Positions 40,350 to 49,132 of a DNA stretch of 52,626 bases are shown here, piece after piece (the stretch's first letter is position 1; every line of letters begins with the position of its first letter). This stretch comes from Fimbriimonadales bacterium. GTDB taxonomy: Bacteria > Armatimonadota > Fimbriimonadia > Fimbriimonadales > GBS-DC. The notes below the pieces were generated by a model that saw nothing but the letters and a program-made list of their open reading frames with translations, had not been told where the DNA came from and did no database searches. A program made the translations under genes and the position numbers. Location of the stretch: contig BPGO01000013.1 in assembly GCA_026003075.1 (NCBI GenBank), forward strand, positions 1 to 52,626, written 5' to 3'.

Positions 40350-43313
40350 ATGATGCGCTTTACGGAGCCGTTGTACCTGTTGCTCCTGCCGATTTTGTGG
40401 GGCTGGGTCTGGTGGACGGGGCGGCGTCTGTTGGGTGTGAGTCGGGCGCGTCGCCGTGTGATTCTCGCGTTGCGTATGCTGCTTATCCTACTGGTGGTGT
40501 TTGCGCTGGCAGGTTGGCAGGGTGTCGGTTCCCTACGCAGTGTGTGTACGATTTTCGTGCTGGATCAGTCCGCCAGCATCTCGGATTCGGGGCGTCAGGC
40601 GGCGCGTGCGTATCTGCGCCAAGCGCTTCAGAACGCCCCCGACGACGCGCTTTCGGGATTGGTGGTGTTTGGCGCGGAGCCGACGGTGGAGTGGCTCCCT
40701 GCGCCACGCAAGGAGTTCGGTACGCTGTATGCGAAACCTAACCCAGACGGTTCAGATATCGCAGGCGCGTTGCGCCTCGCGACGGCGATGTTCCCCGATG
40801 GCTACGCGCGGCGCATCGTGCTGTTGACCGACGGCAACGAGACGCACGGCGACGCCCGCGCCGCCGCTCAGGTCGCCAGCGTGGAGGGAATCCCTATCGA
40901 TGTTGTGCCCCTACCAACCGGCAAGGTGGGCAACGATGCGCTCATCGAAGCCCTTGAAGCCCCCAGCACCGCCAAAGTGGGCGAGCCTTACACAGTACGC
41001 ATCGTCGTCCAATCGCAACGCCACGCCGAAGGCAAAATCATGCTCGATCGCGAGGGAACGCCTCTCAAGACGCTCCCTGTGAAACTCTCGCCGGGAGTGA
41101 ACCTCATCACGACCACCCTCCGCGCCGATGTGTCGGGGATGCAGCGTATCCGTGCCACTTTAGAAGCCCAGCCTGACAGCGACCCGCGCAACAACATCGG
41201 TCTCGCCCTGACCCGCGTGCAGGGCAAGCCGCATGTGCTCATCGCCGAAGGCAGGGCAGGCACCAGCGAGGCGATTGCGCGCGCCCTTCAGGCGAACTCA
41301 ATCACCGTGACGCGCGTTGGGGAAGGAAACTTCCCCACCACCCCTGAAAAATTGCTGGACTACGACGCCATCGTGTTCAACGATTTCCCTGCCACAGCAC
41401 TCAGCCCCCAACAGATGGAGGCGATCAAAAGCGCCGTGCGCGATGGGGGCGTCGGCTTCGTGATGATTGGTGGAATGCGGTCCTATCAGATGGGCGGCTA
41501 CTACGGCACCCCCATCGCCGAACTGTTGCCTGTGGATTTAGACATCAAGCACCGTCAAATCCAACACGCTGCCACGATCATCCTTATCGTGGACGCCTCG
41601 GGCAGCATGAATGAGCATCTCGGAACGCATAAGGTGGCGCACCTTGCAGCAGAGGCGTCCATCAAAACCTTGCAGATGCTGCGCCCGATCGATCGCTTCG
41701 GCGTGATTATCAGCAGTCATGGCTCGGATTGGCTGCTGCCTGATTATGCTCGCACTGGATTTGATCCGTTTAGTTGCGAGGGGCGCAATTTCCAGGGCTG
41801 CCACGGTCAGCGCGCGGGTCAACCGCCCAGCGCGATTTTCCCTGTTAGTGAGCGTGAGCCGATTATCGCTGTCCTGCAAAAAGTGTATGGCACGGGTGGG
41901 GGGATTTTCGTGCGCGGCAGCTTGGAGATGGCGATGCGCGGAATGCTGACCGAATCCCCCGACCGCGCTCGACACATCATCATGCTCGCCGACGCCACCG
42001 ATTGCGACGAGCAAGAGGGAAGCATAGAACGCGCACGCCAGCTACGGGCGATGGGCGTAACGCTGAGCATCGTGGCGTTCGGCGATGGCAAAGATACGGC
42101 ATTTCTGAAACAACTGGCGCGTGTGGGCGGGGGACAGTTTTACCAGACACGCGACGCCCGCTCGCTCCCACGGTTGTTTACCGCCGATGTGAGCGCGATG
42201 ACCCGCAGCACGATCGAGGAAGGCGCGTTTATCCCCAAAGTCAACGCATCCGATGAACGCCTACGCGAGGTCGACTGGTCGCGCACGCCCGCACTGCTGG
42301 CGTATAATCTGGTCTCAGACCGCCCCCTGGCGCAGGTACTGATGCGCACCCATAAGGACGACCCGTTGCTGGCGGTATGGCGCTATGGACTGGGCACAGC
42401 GATTGCGTTCACTTCGGACGCACAGCCGCGCTGGGCGCAACGCTGGGTCGGCTGGCAAGGCTACTCAGTGTTTTGGACGCAGGTGATTCGCAGTGCGATG
42501 CGCCCCAGCGCACAGCCGAATTTGGGGTTGACCGCCACGGTGCGCAACGGGCAGGCGATTGTGGAGCTCCAAGCGTTCACGCCGCAAGGCGAGCCAATCA
42601 ACGGACTGATGCCTCAACTCACGGTGGGCGCGCCGTCCGGCGAGCAGCAGCAACTCACGATGAACATGGAAGGCGCAGGGCGCTATGTGGCGCAGTTCCC
42701 CTTGCGCGAGCAGGGGCTTTTCACGCTCACCACGCAGGGCGATTTCGGCACAGGGCGCACGACGACACTCAGCACCGCGCTGGCAGTGCCTTACCCTTTG
42801 GAATATCGGTTCTACCGTGAGAACCGTCCGCTGCTGGAGCGCATCGCGGCGCAGACTCAGGGTCGGGTCAATCCAGAGCCTGCGCGCGCCTACGACCCAC
42901 CGCCCGCACCCCAGCGGTTCACGCGCGATCTGTGGACGCTTGCACTCCTGCTCAGCCTGCTACTGCTGATGGTGGACATTACGGTACGGCGCGTGGTGAT
43001 TACCCTCCCCGAAGCGGTCGCCGCGCTGTGGGGCAAGCTGCGCTGGCGGCGTGTCCCGCGCGTTGCGATAACGCAAACCGCCCAGCGCTTGCAAGCCGCC
43101 AAGCAACGCGCCACCGCAGCACGAACTGCCACACCCCCACAAACTCTCTCGATGCCACATGCATCTGCGAGCGCAACCCCTACGGCACGCTCCGCTTCCC
43201 CAGTTCAAGCGGATGCAACGCCCAAGCAACGCGCTTCGCCCCCTGACGAACCCGAGCCGCACGATACACTCGATCGCCTGCTCAAGGCGAAGCAGCGGAC
43301 GAGTAAAGGCTGA
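40350..43313 (+). CDS. Large membrane protein with two von Willebrand A domains
   Basis: The protein has about 987 residues from the first of tandem ATGs at 40350. Two or three N-terminal membrane helices carry a first VWA-like domain (FVLDQSASISD, DxSxS present). A GATase-like domain follows (DYDAIVFNDFPATALSPQQM). A second VWA has an intact MIDAS start (LIVDASGSMNEH) and LADATDCDEQE. A beta-sandwich region and a last membrane helix (LWTLALLLSLLLLMVDI) lead to a basic, Ala/Pro-rich cytoplasmic tail. Related proteins of the BatA/YfbK kind are thought to act in envelope stress or complex assembly. No MoxR ATPase gene is adjacent. The function is unknown. Confidence 0.78.
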   Translation: MMRFTEPLYLLLLPILWGWVWWTGRRLLGVSRARRRVILALRMLLILLVVFALAGWQGVGSLRSVCTIFVLDQSASISDSGRQAARAYLRQALQNAPDDALSGLVVFGAEPTVEWLPAPRKEFGTLYAKPNPDGSDIAGALRLATAMFPDGYARRIVLLTDGNETHGDARAAAQVASVEGIPIDVVPLPTGKVGNDALIEALEAPSTAKVGEPYTVRIVVQSQRHAEGKIMLDREGTPLKTLPVKLSPGVNLITTTLRADVSGMQRIRATLEAQPDSDPRNNIGLALTRVQGKPHVLIAEGRAGTSEAIARALQANSITVTRVGEGNFPTTPEKLLDYDAIVFNDFPATALSPQQMEAIKSAVRDGGVGFVMIGGMRSYQMGGYYGTPIAELLPVDLDIKHRQIQHAATIILIVDASGSMNEHLGTHKVAHLAAEASIKTLQMLRPIDRFGVIISSHGSDWLLPDYARTGFDPFSCEGRNFQGCHGQRAGQPPSAIFPVSEREPIIAVLQKVYGTGGGIFVRGSLEMAMRGMLTESPDRARHIIMLADATDCDEQEGSIERARQLRAMGVTLSIVAFGDGKDTAFLKQLARVGGGQFYQTRDARSLPRLFTADVSAMTRSTIEEGAFIPKVNASDERLREVDWSRTPALLAYNLVSDRPLAQVLMRTHKDDPLLAVWRYGLGTAIAFTSDAQPRWAQRWVGWQGYSVFWTQVIRSAMRPSAQPNLGLTATVRNGQAIVELQAFTPQGEPINGLMPQLTVGAPSGEQQQLTMNMEGAGRYVAQFPLREQGLFTLTTQGDFGTGRTTTLSTALAVPYPLEYRFYRENRPLLERIAAQTQGRVNPEPARAYDPPPAPQRFTRDLWTLALLLSLLLLMVDITVRRVVITLPEAVAALWGKLRWRRVPRVAITQTAQRLQAAKQRATAARTATPPQTLSMPHASASATPTARSASPVQADATPKQRASPPDEPEPHDTLDRLLKAKQRTSKG

Positions 43314-43377
43314 GCATCCGCCGAAGAAGAGACGCCAAGCCGCGGCGCAGAGACCACTTAGCGCGACGACAGGAGCG

Positions 43378-44238
43378 TCATTGCGTCGTTCCTTGAGTCT
43401 TGAGAGTGCTGACCACCGAGTATAGCGAGTCACTAAGCCACCAGAGTCGCTCGACGCTCGGGTGAATGCGTGCCGCGGGCAAGGCGCATTCTGCGCCGGA
43501 GAACAGTTGCTCGATCGCAGCGCGTTTTGCATCGCCCGACACCAGAAACCAGATTCGGGGCGCCGCGTTCAACACGGGCAAGGTCAAAGTCAGGCGTTGG
43601 TGCGGCGCTACCGGCGCGCGGCTTGGAACCACCCAGCGCGTGGTCTCCTCCAAGGCAGGGTCGCCGGGGAATAACGAGGCGATGTGCCCGTCGTCGCCCA
43701 GCCCCAGCAGCACGAGGTCAAAAACTGGAACGGGAGCCTCCGCGCCGAAGTGGGCACGCAGTTCGGCTTCGTAGGCACGCGCGGCGTCATCCGGGTCGGC
43801 GTAGTGCGTCGGCATCGGATGGATATTCTCGCGTGGAATCTGCGCCTTGCTCAACCACGCCGTGTACGCCAAGTAATAGTTACTCTGCGGGTCCTCGTGG
43901 GGCACATAGCGCTCATCCCCCCAGAACAGATGCACGCGCGACCAGTCCAGCCGACTCTGATAGTGGCGTGTGGCAAGCAACAGATAGAGCGTTTCGGGCG
44001 TCTTGCCTCCCGACAGCACGAGGCTACAGGTGGGCTGCTGCGTGAGTCGCGCATCCAGCAACTCGACCAGCGCGTCCGCCGCCAGTTGCCAGTCCAGAGG
44101 CAATACCGTCCCGCGAGCGTGGCGTTGCCCGTGCCGGATGATTAATCGCAATATCACCCGCAGATCGGGGGTTTCCTCCAGCACCTGTAGGAGTTGCTGG
44201 GCTTGCTCGTCAGCGTTTTCTGCGCGTTGTGTCTCCAT
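43378..44238 (-). CDS. pgl: 6-phosphogluconolactonase
   Basis: The 286-residue protein is DevB/Pgl-type: CSLVLSGGKTPETLY, VHLFWGDERYVPHEDPQSNY, and the signature LLGLGDDGHIASLFPG are all present. It hydrolyses 6-phosphogluconolactone in the oxidative pentose phosphate pathway in the cytosol. An N-terminal extension of about 40 residues precedes the usual start. The ATG at 44238 lies 9 nt after TACAAT. No zwf or gnd is nearby. Confidence 0.92.
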   Translation of the reverse strand: METQRAENADEQAQQLLQVLEETPDLRVILRLIIRHGQRHARGTVLPLDWQLAADALVELLDARLTQQPTCSLVLSGGKTPETLYLLLATRHYQSRLDWSRVHLFWGDERYVPHEDPQSNYYLAYTAWLSKAQIPRENIHPMPTHYADPDDAARAYEAELRAHFGAEAPVPVFDLVLLGLGDDGHIASLFPGDPALEETTRWVVPSRAPVAPHQRLTLTLPVLNAAPRIWFLVSGDAKRAAIEQLFSGAECALPAARIHPSVERLWWLSDSLYSVVSTLKTQGTTQ

Positions 44239-44247
44239 GCCGAGCAG

Positions 44248-44253
44248 ATTGTA
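44248..44253 (-). promoter_or_regulatory. -10 box (TACAAT) giving a leaderless pgl mRNA
   Basis: TACAAT on the minus strand ends 9 nt before the pgl ATG. There is no Shine-Dalgarno in the gap. Confidence 0.55.
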
Positions 44254-44266
44254 CCGTATGCGGCGG

Positions 44267-45235
44267 TTACAACGACTGCATCCCCAGTGTGACGGGCAGG
44301 CTGATGCGTTGTCCTTCGCGTAGGATGGTGATTGAGACGCGCTGGTTGGGCTGCGCGAAGTAAAGAGCGCGTGTGAGGTCCGCCGCGGTGCGGATGGGCT
44401 TTTCGTCGAACTGCACGACGATATCGCCTACAGCAATTCCTGCTCGCTGGGCAGGGCTATTCATCGCCACGCGCCGTACCACGACCCCTGTGGGCAGCCC
44501 TTGATAGTCGATGCCCAGCCATGCGTGTTCGGCGCGTCCTTTGGTGCGCAGGTCGTTCACCACACGCCGCGCAATCTCCGAGGGCACGGCGAACCCGAAC
44601 ACCGCCACTGACGCTACAGGAGCCCCCTCCACCGAGGCGAGCTCGCCCGTCATCACGCCAATCACGCGCCCCTGCGAATCCAGCAGCGGCGCGCCCGATT
44701 CTCCCGACCCAACTGTGCCGTTGAACTGCAAGAGCAATACCACACGCTGGTTATCGCGGCGCACGCCCACACGGTCTTTGCCGCCCAGCGTGCCCACCGT
44801 CACGCTTCCCTCCAGCCCGCTCCGATTGCCTATCAGGATCGCTGTGGAGCCCAGCGGCGCACGGTCTGACTCGCCCCAACTCAGAGCAGGGAGCTTAGTA
44901 GGAGTGCTCACACGCAGCAGCGCAATCCCCGTGATATTATCTACCCCCGCTACGCTCGCAACAATAGGCTCCCCATCAGGCAGGTAGACCGTGACGCGCG
45001 TTTGCGTGCGCACCCCTTCCGCCGAGCAGACCACCAGTCCCGATGAGTCGATTACAAACCCGCTACTGCGCGTCAGGCGTCCGCCCAGACGCGCTTCCAC
45101 AGTCACCACCGCAGGCAGGCTGCGCTCTACAACTTGGCTAATTTCCTGTCCTGCACGCTCCAACAGCGACGGCTGCTGCGCGAATGCCCAAGCGAACAAC
45201 AATCCTATACTAAAAAGAACAGATAATCGCATCAT
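44267..45235 (-). CDS. HtrA/DegS-like PDZ protein lacking catalytic His and Asp
   Basis: The protein has about 322 residues. Tandem ATGs occur at 45235 and 45232, with GAGGGG 7 nt upstream. A signal peptide or anchor (LSVLFSIGLLFAWAFA) precedes a trypsin-like domain (about 35-225) and one PDZ domain (about 235-320; WLGIDYQGLPTGVVV). The alignment with DegP is ungapped across the first active-site region: the His position (TNNHV) reads CSAEGV, so E73, and the Asp position (QSDIALL) reads ITGIALL, so G103. The Ser motif is kept as GESGAPL (S180). It should not be a normal serine protease. It overlaps the anti-sigma gene by 26 bp and is the third gene of a sigma/anti-sigma operon, so a sensor or scaffold role is likely. 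Confidence 0.85.
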   Translation of the reverse strand: MMRLSVLFSIGLLFAWAFAQQPSLLERAGQEISQVVERSLPAVVTVEARLGGRLTRSSGFVIDSSGLVVCSAEGVRTQTRVTVYLPDGEPIVASVAGVDNITGIALLRVSTPTKLPALSWGESDRAPLGSTAILIGNRSGLEGSVTVGTLGGKDRVGVRRDNQRVVLLLQFNGTVGSGESGAPLLDSQGRVIGVMTGELASVEGAPVASVAVFGFAVPSEIARRVVNDLRTKGRAEHAWLGIDYQGLPTGVVVRRVAMNSPAQRAGIAVGDIVVQFDEKPIRTAADLTRALYFAQPNQRVSITILREGQRISLPVTLGMQSL

Positions 45236-45992
45236 GCGGATTCCCCTCGTTGTCTGTATCGGATGATGGCGTTCCATAATGAATAGGCAGGTACTCCACC
45301 TGCAAACTGTTATGTAGTTCGTACTGACTGAGCGGTAAACTGGCGACGGCGAACGGTTCTGCGTTCAGTGCTATGGACGCGCTGCCTTCCGAGGGCGCTT
45401 CTGCCTGCCGTGGGAGGCGTGCTTTAGCGGTCAACGCTGCCTGTGCAAGCGGCTCCGTTGCTTTCGGTCGGCTGCCCGTTTTTTGAAAAGTTGCGGCGGG
45501 TGCGATGCGGTTCGGGCGCGGCGCGGGTGCAGCGGACGCTACCTGATTCGGCGCCATTGGGCGTACCGCACGCTCTGGAGCGAAATTCGCTTTAGGCGGC
45601 TCCGACGCCTTGAGCGATTGGTCTTGTCGAATCGCAGGGGACGGCGTCGCCAGCAGTGCGGGGGCATTCTGTTGAGGCGCACGGACAAGCCATGTGAGGT
45701 ACGCAGCGAGCAGGGCAACGGCGAAGCCCCCTGCGTAGGCATAGGGTCGCCCTATCGGCATGCGCTTCGTCGCCTTCTGTTCCGCAAGCCGCGCTTGAAT
45801 CGGCGTCCATGGCACTTCGCAGGCGGGCACGGGTTCGCTTCGCGCTGCGTGCAAGCCTCGCCGATACGCCTGCTCCAGTCGCCACAGATGCTGACATCGC
45901 GCACACTGCGCGATATGCGCCTGGAGCGCACTCGGTAGTTCGCTCGCTCCGCTCGCTATAGAGCGTTCTAATTCACGGCAAAGGCGTCTCAT
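45210..45992 (-). CDS. Membrane-spanning zinc-finger anti-sigma factor
   Basis: The 260-residue protein has an N-terminal ZAS motif: C5, then H26-x3-C30-x2-C33 (HIAQCARC). One membrane helix lies at about 84-103 (AYAGGFAVALLAAYLTWLV), followed by a Pro/Ala-rich periplasmic part of about 150 residues. This is the layout of anti-sigma factors that hold an ECF sigma factor at the membrane and release it on envelope stress. Its ATG overlaps the sigma stop by 4 bp, and its 3' end overlaps the HtrA-like gene. Confidence 0.85.
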   Translation of the reverse strand: MRRLCRELERSIASGASELPSALQAHIAQCARCQHLWRLEQAYRRGLHAARSEPVPACEVPWTPIQARLAEQKATKRMPIGRPYAYAGGFAVALLAAYLTWLVRAPQQNAPALLATPSPAIRQDQSLKASEPPKANFAPERAVRPMAPNQVASAAPAPRPNRIAPAATFQKTGSRPKATEPLAQAALTAKARLPRQAEAPSEGSASIALNAEPFAVASLPLSQYELHNSLQVEYLPIHYGTPSSDTDNEGNPHDAIICSF

Positions 45993-46615
45993 TCCAGTTC
46001 TCCGATGGCTCGCAACAGCGGTTCTAATTTGGTTTTGAAAGCGCGTCGGGCGCGCATCACACGCAACTTAACAGCACCCACACTCACGCCCAAAATCTGG
46101 GCAATTTCCTCATAGTCCATCTCTTCCAGATCGCGCAGGATAATCAGCTGGCGATGATGTTCGGGCAGCTGATCCAGCGCGGTGTAGAACGCCTCCTGAA
46201 ACGCGTTCTGGCGTGCCGCTTCGATGGGGTCGGGCGCATTGGGATGACTCCATGCCAATTTATGGTCGGCTTCGCGTTCCAGGAGTTCTTGTCGTCGGTG
46301 GCGCATGCGCGCACGGTCGGTACAGAGGTTAAGGGCGATGCGCATCAGCCATGTGCTGAAGCGGCTCTGCTCGCGGAAGGTGTGCAGGCGTTCAAACGCC
46401 TTGAGGAACACATCCTGCACGATGTCTTCCGCTTCGTCTATATTGCGCGTGGAGCGGTACACGACCCGAAAAATCGGTTGTCGGTAGCGCAGGTACAGCT
46501 CTTCCATCGCGGCGCTGTCGCCTGCGCGGGCTTTCGCTGCCAGTTGCTCGTCGGTGAGCGTGCGGTCTACCGCTCCAGCGTACAGGTTATCCATCGCTAA
46601 CGCCCGATCCATCAT
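45989..46615 (-). CDS. ECF-family sigma factor (SigE/RpoE-like)
   Basis: The 208-residue protein has region 2 (IDEAEDIVQDVFLKAFERLH, then FSTWLMRIALNLCTDRAR) and region 4 (QLPEHHRQLIILRDLEEMDY, then EEIAQILGVSVGAVKLRVM). The order and length are those of RpoE-like ECF factors. It heads an operon with a membrane anti-sigma factor and an HtrA-like protein, which suggests an envelope-stress response. Starts at 46615 or 46594 are possible; the domain begins after both. tilS ends 15 bp upstream. Confidence 0.9.
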   Translation of the reverse strand: MMDRALAMDNLYAGAVDRTLTDEQLAAKARAGDSAAMEELYLRYRQPIFRVVYRSTRNIDEAEDIVQDVFLKAFERLHTFREQSRFSTWLMRIALNLCTDRARMRHRRQELLEREADHKLAWSHPNAPDPIEAARQNAFQEAFYTALDQLPEHHRQLIILRDLEEMDYEEIAQILGVSVGAVKLRVMRARRAFKTKLEPLLRAIGELE

Positions 46616-46630
46616 ATCGTCTGACGCCCA

Positions 46631-48124
46631 TCATTCTAAAGCGTTTCGTGAGAGCGTCGCCTGCAACACGCGTCGCGTCTGCGGTGTGATCCGCGCGCGC
46701 TCGGCAATTGTGTAGCCCGGTATCCACAAAATGCCTGCCTCGTCGCAAAGCAGCGGCAGCCGTCGGCGCTCCGCCTTGGGGATTTTGCGGTCGATGAAGA
46801 TGTCACTGAGCTTTTTCGGCGCGGTCATGCCCAACGGCTGGAACCGCTCGCCCCGACGCCCATTCCGCACGACAAGCTGACCCTGAACCACATCCGCATC
46901 AAAAAACACCACTCCCCCCTGAGCGTCCTGCGCAAGCGCGGTTTCTTTCGACGCAGGTGGAATGGCTGTCTCGCGAACCAGCAGCCACGCGCCTGCTTGG
47001 GGAATGAAAAGCGGAGCACCGAGAACAACGGGATACTCGAACGATTCGGGTTCAGGGAGGTCTTCATGCAGAGTCAAAGCCTCCTCGTCGGTGGTCAGGC
47101 GCAGGCAGTTGCTCAATTGCCAAGAGGTGTGGCGTCCAAGTAGTGCAGCGTGGCGGATGCCCTCCAGAATCTCGAAAGGGGGCAGATTCAGCGTCCCCAG
47201 ATGCGGGCGGAGCCACTCGCGCAGCACCCGACGCTGAAGCGCCGGGTGAAATTGAGTAAAAGACTTACGCGGAATTGCAAAGACTCTGCCCTCCCGCTTG
47301 CTTGCCACTTCTGAGCCATACGGGGCAGTCGGCGAGTGCGCGTGCGGAGGCTCCCCCCATTCAGCGCGGGCAAGGGAGTGTGGAGAGGCACAAATCGCCT
47401 TCAAGGCTTCCTGTACTTGATGGTCCCACCATGCCTCCTCGTTTTCCAAAATGGCGGCAAGGCGGAGCAAGTGTGTCTCAAAAGCGGGCGCAATCGACCG
47501 CATGAGGGGAACCAACTCCGCCCGAACGCGGCGACGCATCTGATGCGGGTCTAAGTTCGTGCTATCGAACACGGTCGGCAGGTTCTGCTCGGCGCAGTAG
47601 CGATGGGTCTGCTCACGTGCGACATCGAGCAACGGACGGATAATGCGGTCGCGCCGATACGGCATCCCACACAACCCGCGCGGTCCAGTGCCCCGCAACA
47701 GATTGATGAGTATCGTCTCGATCTGATCATCGCGGGTGTGCGCCAGTGCGACGGCGACGGCGTTGAGTTCGGATGCGAGCCGCTCGAAAAAAGCGTAGCG
47801 TGCGTCGCGCCCGGCTTCCTCCAGCGAAACCTTACGCGCTTTTGCAAGCGCTGGCACATCGACCCGCTCCCAATAGAATGGCACTTCCAGCCGTTCGCAC
47901 ACCGTGCGGCACACTTCGACATCGGCGTCGGCTTCGGGGCGCATGCCGTGATGCAGGTGCGCCGCATGGATTTGGAGATTGAACTCTGCCTGAAGGCGGG
48001 TCATCAGGTGCAGCAATGCCGTGGAGTCGGCTCCCCCCGAATAGCCCACAATCACCACGCCTCCTTCGGGCGGCAGCAAGCCCCGTTCGTGGATGGCAGC
48101 GCGGACGCGCTCCAAAATCTCCAT
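46631..48124 (-). CDS. tilS: tRNA(Ile)-lysidine synthase
   Basis: The protein has about 497 residues from the ATG at 48124. The N-terminal PP-loop SGGADST and HLHHGMR, then VALAHTRDDQIETILINLLRG, are typical of TilS. The C-terminal part (GRRGERFQPLGM, then KKLSDIFIDRKIPKAERRRL) is the TilS C-terminal domain. The enzyme attaches lysine to C34 of the AUA-reading tRNA-Ile. A 38-residue in-frame extension upstream would run into the isomerase gene and is rejected. It starts 4 bp after that gene's stop codon. Confidence 0.92.
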   Translation of the reverse strand: MEILERVRAAIHERGLLPPEGGVVIVGYSGGADSTALLHLMTRLQAEFNLQIHAAHLHHGMRPEADADVEVCRTVCERLEVPFYWERVDVPALAKARKVSLEEAGRDARYAFFERLASELNAVAVALAHTRDDQIETILINLLRGTGPRGLCGMPYRRDRIIRPLLDVAREQTHRYCAEQNLPTVFDSTNLDPHQMRRRVRAELVPLMRSIAPAFETHLLRLAAILENEEAWWDHQVQEALKAICASPHSLARAEWGEPPHAHSPTAPYGSEVASKREGRVFAIPRKSFTQFHPALQRRVLREWLRPHLGTLNLPPFEILEGIRHAALLGRHTSWQLSNCLRLTTDEEALTLHEDLPEPESFEYPVVLGAPLFIPQAGAWLLVRETAIPPASKETALAQDAQGGVVFFDADVVQGQLVVRNGRRGERFQPLGMTAPKKLSDIFIDRKIPKAERRRLPLLCDEAGILWIPGYTIAERARITPQTRRVLQATLSRNALE

Positions 48125-48128
48125 CGGT

Positions 48129-49049
48129 TTAGTAGGCGCGCCAGTGGCGGCGGATGAGGTCGCGCGTCTTGCGCACCCCCTCAATCGGGTCGTCTTCGCC
48201 CGCATATTCGATAGAGAGTGCGCCGACATAGCTGGCAAGACGCAAGATGCTCAGCACACGCCCGTACTCAATAGTGGTCTCCTCGCCACGCGGGTCAAAA
48301 GCGAAGCTCTTTGCGTGTGCATGGAAGGCGTAAGGGGCAAGCATTCGCGCTGCGTCGTAGAGGCGTTCGGGAGCGCCGTGCCCAAAATCGTAGCACACGC
48401 CGACCCAGCGCGGGTCGCTCATGCGAACCAAGTGGAGCAGTGTCTCGGGGCGCTTGCCGACGCCCTCACGGTTTTCGATGGTGATTCGCACACGCCGACG
48501 ACGGGCTTCGGGCAACAGCCGTTGCAGGAACAGCGCCGCGCGTTCCAGGAGTTCCTCGTCACGCTCGCCGGACAGGTGCAGTCGAATCAGGGGGGCTTGC
48601 AGAATCGTCGCTGCTTGCAAACGCTCGGTCAACTCGTCCAATCGTCGGCTCAGGGTGGTCTCGTCGCTGAGGTTCACTGGCTCCGACACCATCACACCGG
48701 TAATCGCGATGCCATGCCGATGATAGGTCTCGCGCAGGTGTTCGAGATAACGCGGATGGAGGCTACTTAGGTAGCGGTCGCTGAGACTGATGCCTTGAAT
48801 ATCGAGCTCGTTGAGTACGGCGCAGCAGGTCTCCAGAGTGATCTGCCCCGTTTCCAGCAGGGAGTGCAGGGCGCGGGTTTCGCAGCTGAGAATCGGCATC
48901 AAGGGCGCCGGTTTCGGTTCGCCACGCTCCATCAGTTCGCTAACCCGCTCCAGTTTCTCGAAGACGCCCCCAAAACCCGCATTCACCAGCGAGCGCAACC
49001 CCTCTCGCAGAAAGTCGCGTCGACTGGTGGGCTTGTCGTGTCGGCTCAT
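48129..49049 (-). CDS. Sugar phosphate isomerase/epimerase with Tat-like N-terminus
   Basis: The protein has about 306 residues from the ATG at 49049. The N-terminus has a twin-Arg motif (TSRRDFLREG) but only a weak hydrophobic stretch after it, so Tat export is possible but unsure. The xylose-isomerase-like TIM barrel carries likely metal ligands in ITIENREG, VCYDFGHGA, FHAHAKSFA and SIEYAGED. The substrate is unknown. A TTG 9 nt upstream, inside the promoter spacer, is rejected as the start. tilS follows by 4 bp. Confidence 0.8.
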   Translation of the reverse strand: MSRHDKPTSRRDFLREGLRSLVNAGFGGVFEKLERVSELMERGEPKPAPLMPILSCETRALHSLLETGQITLETCCAVLNELDIQGISLSDRYLSSLHPRYLEHLRETYHRHGIAITGVMVSEPVNLSDETTLSRRLDELTERLQAATILQAPLIRLHLSGERDEELLERAALFLQRLLPEARRRRVRITIENREGVGKRPETLLHLVRMSDPRWVGVCYDFGHGAPERLYDAARMLAPYAFHAHAKSFAFDPRGEETTIEYGRVLSILRLASYVGALSIEYAGEDDPIEGVRKTRDLIRRHWRAY

Positions 49050-49057
49050 CCAAGCCA

Positions 49058-49063
49058 ATTATA
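49058..49063 (-). promoter_or_regulatory. -10 box (TATAAT) giving a leaderless isomerase mRNA
   Basis: A perfect TATAAT on the minus strand ends 8 nt before the ATG at 49049. The gap TGGCTTGG has no Shine-Dalgarno. Confidence 0.6.
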
Positions 49064-49132
49064 CCCCATGCATCCCTTATCATCGCAGGGTGCGAGCAGG
49101 AAACTCAGCCCGTTCCGAGAACTCATCGACTT

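Noticed and set aside
48125..48238. 38-residue extension of TilS
   Set aside because: It lies within the upstream isomerase gene and adds low-complexity Arg/Ala sequence with no ribosome-binding site.
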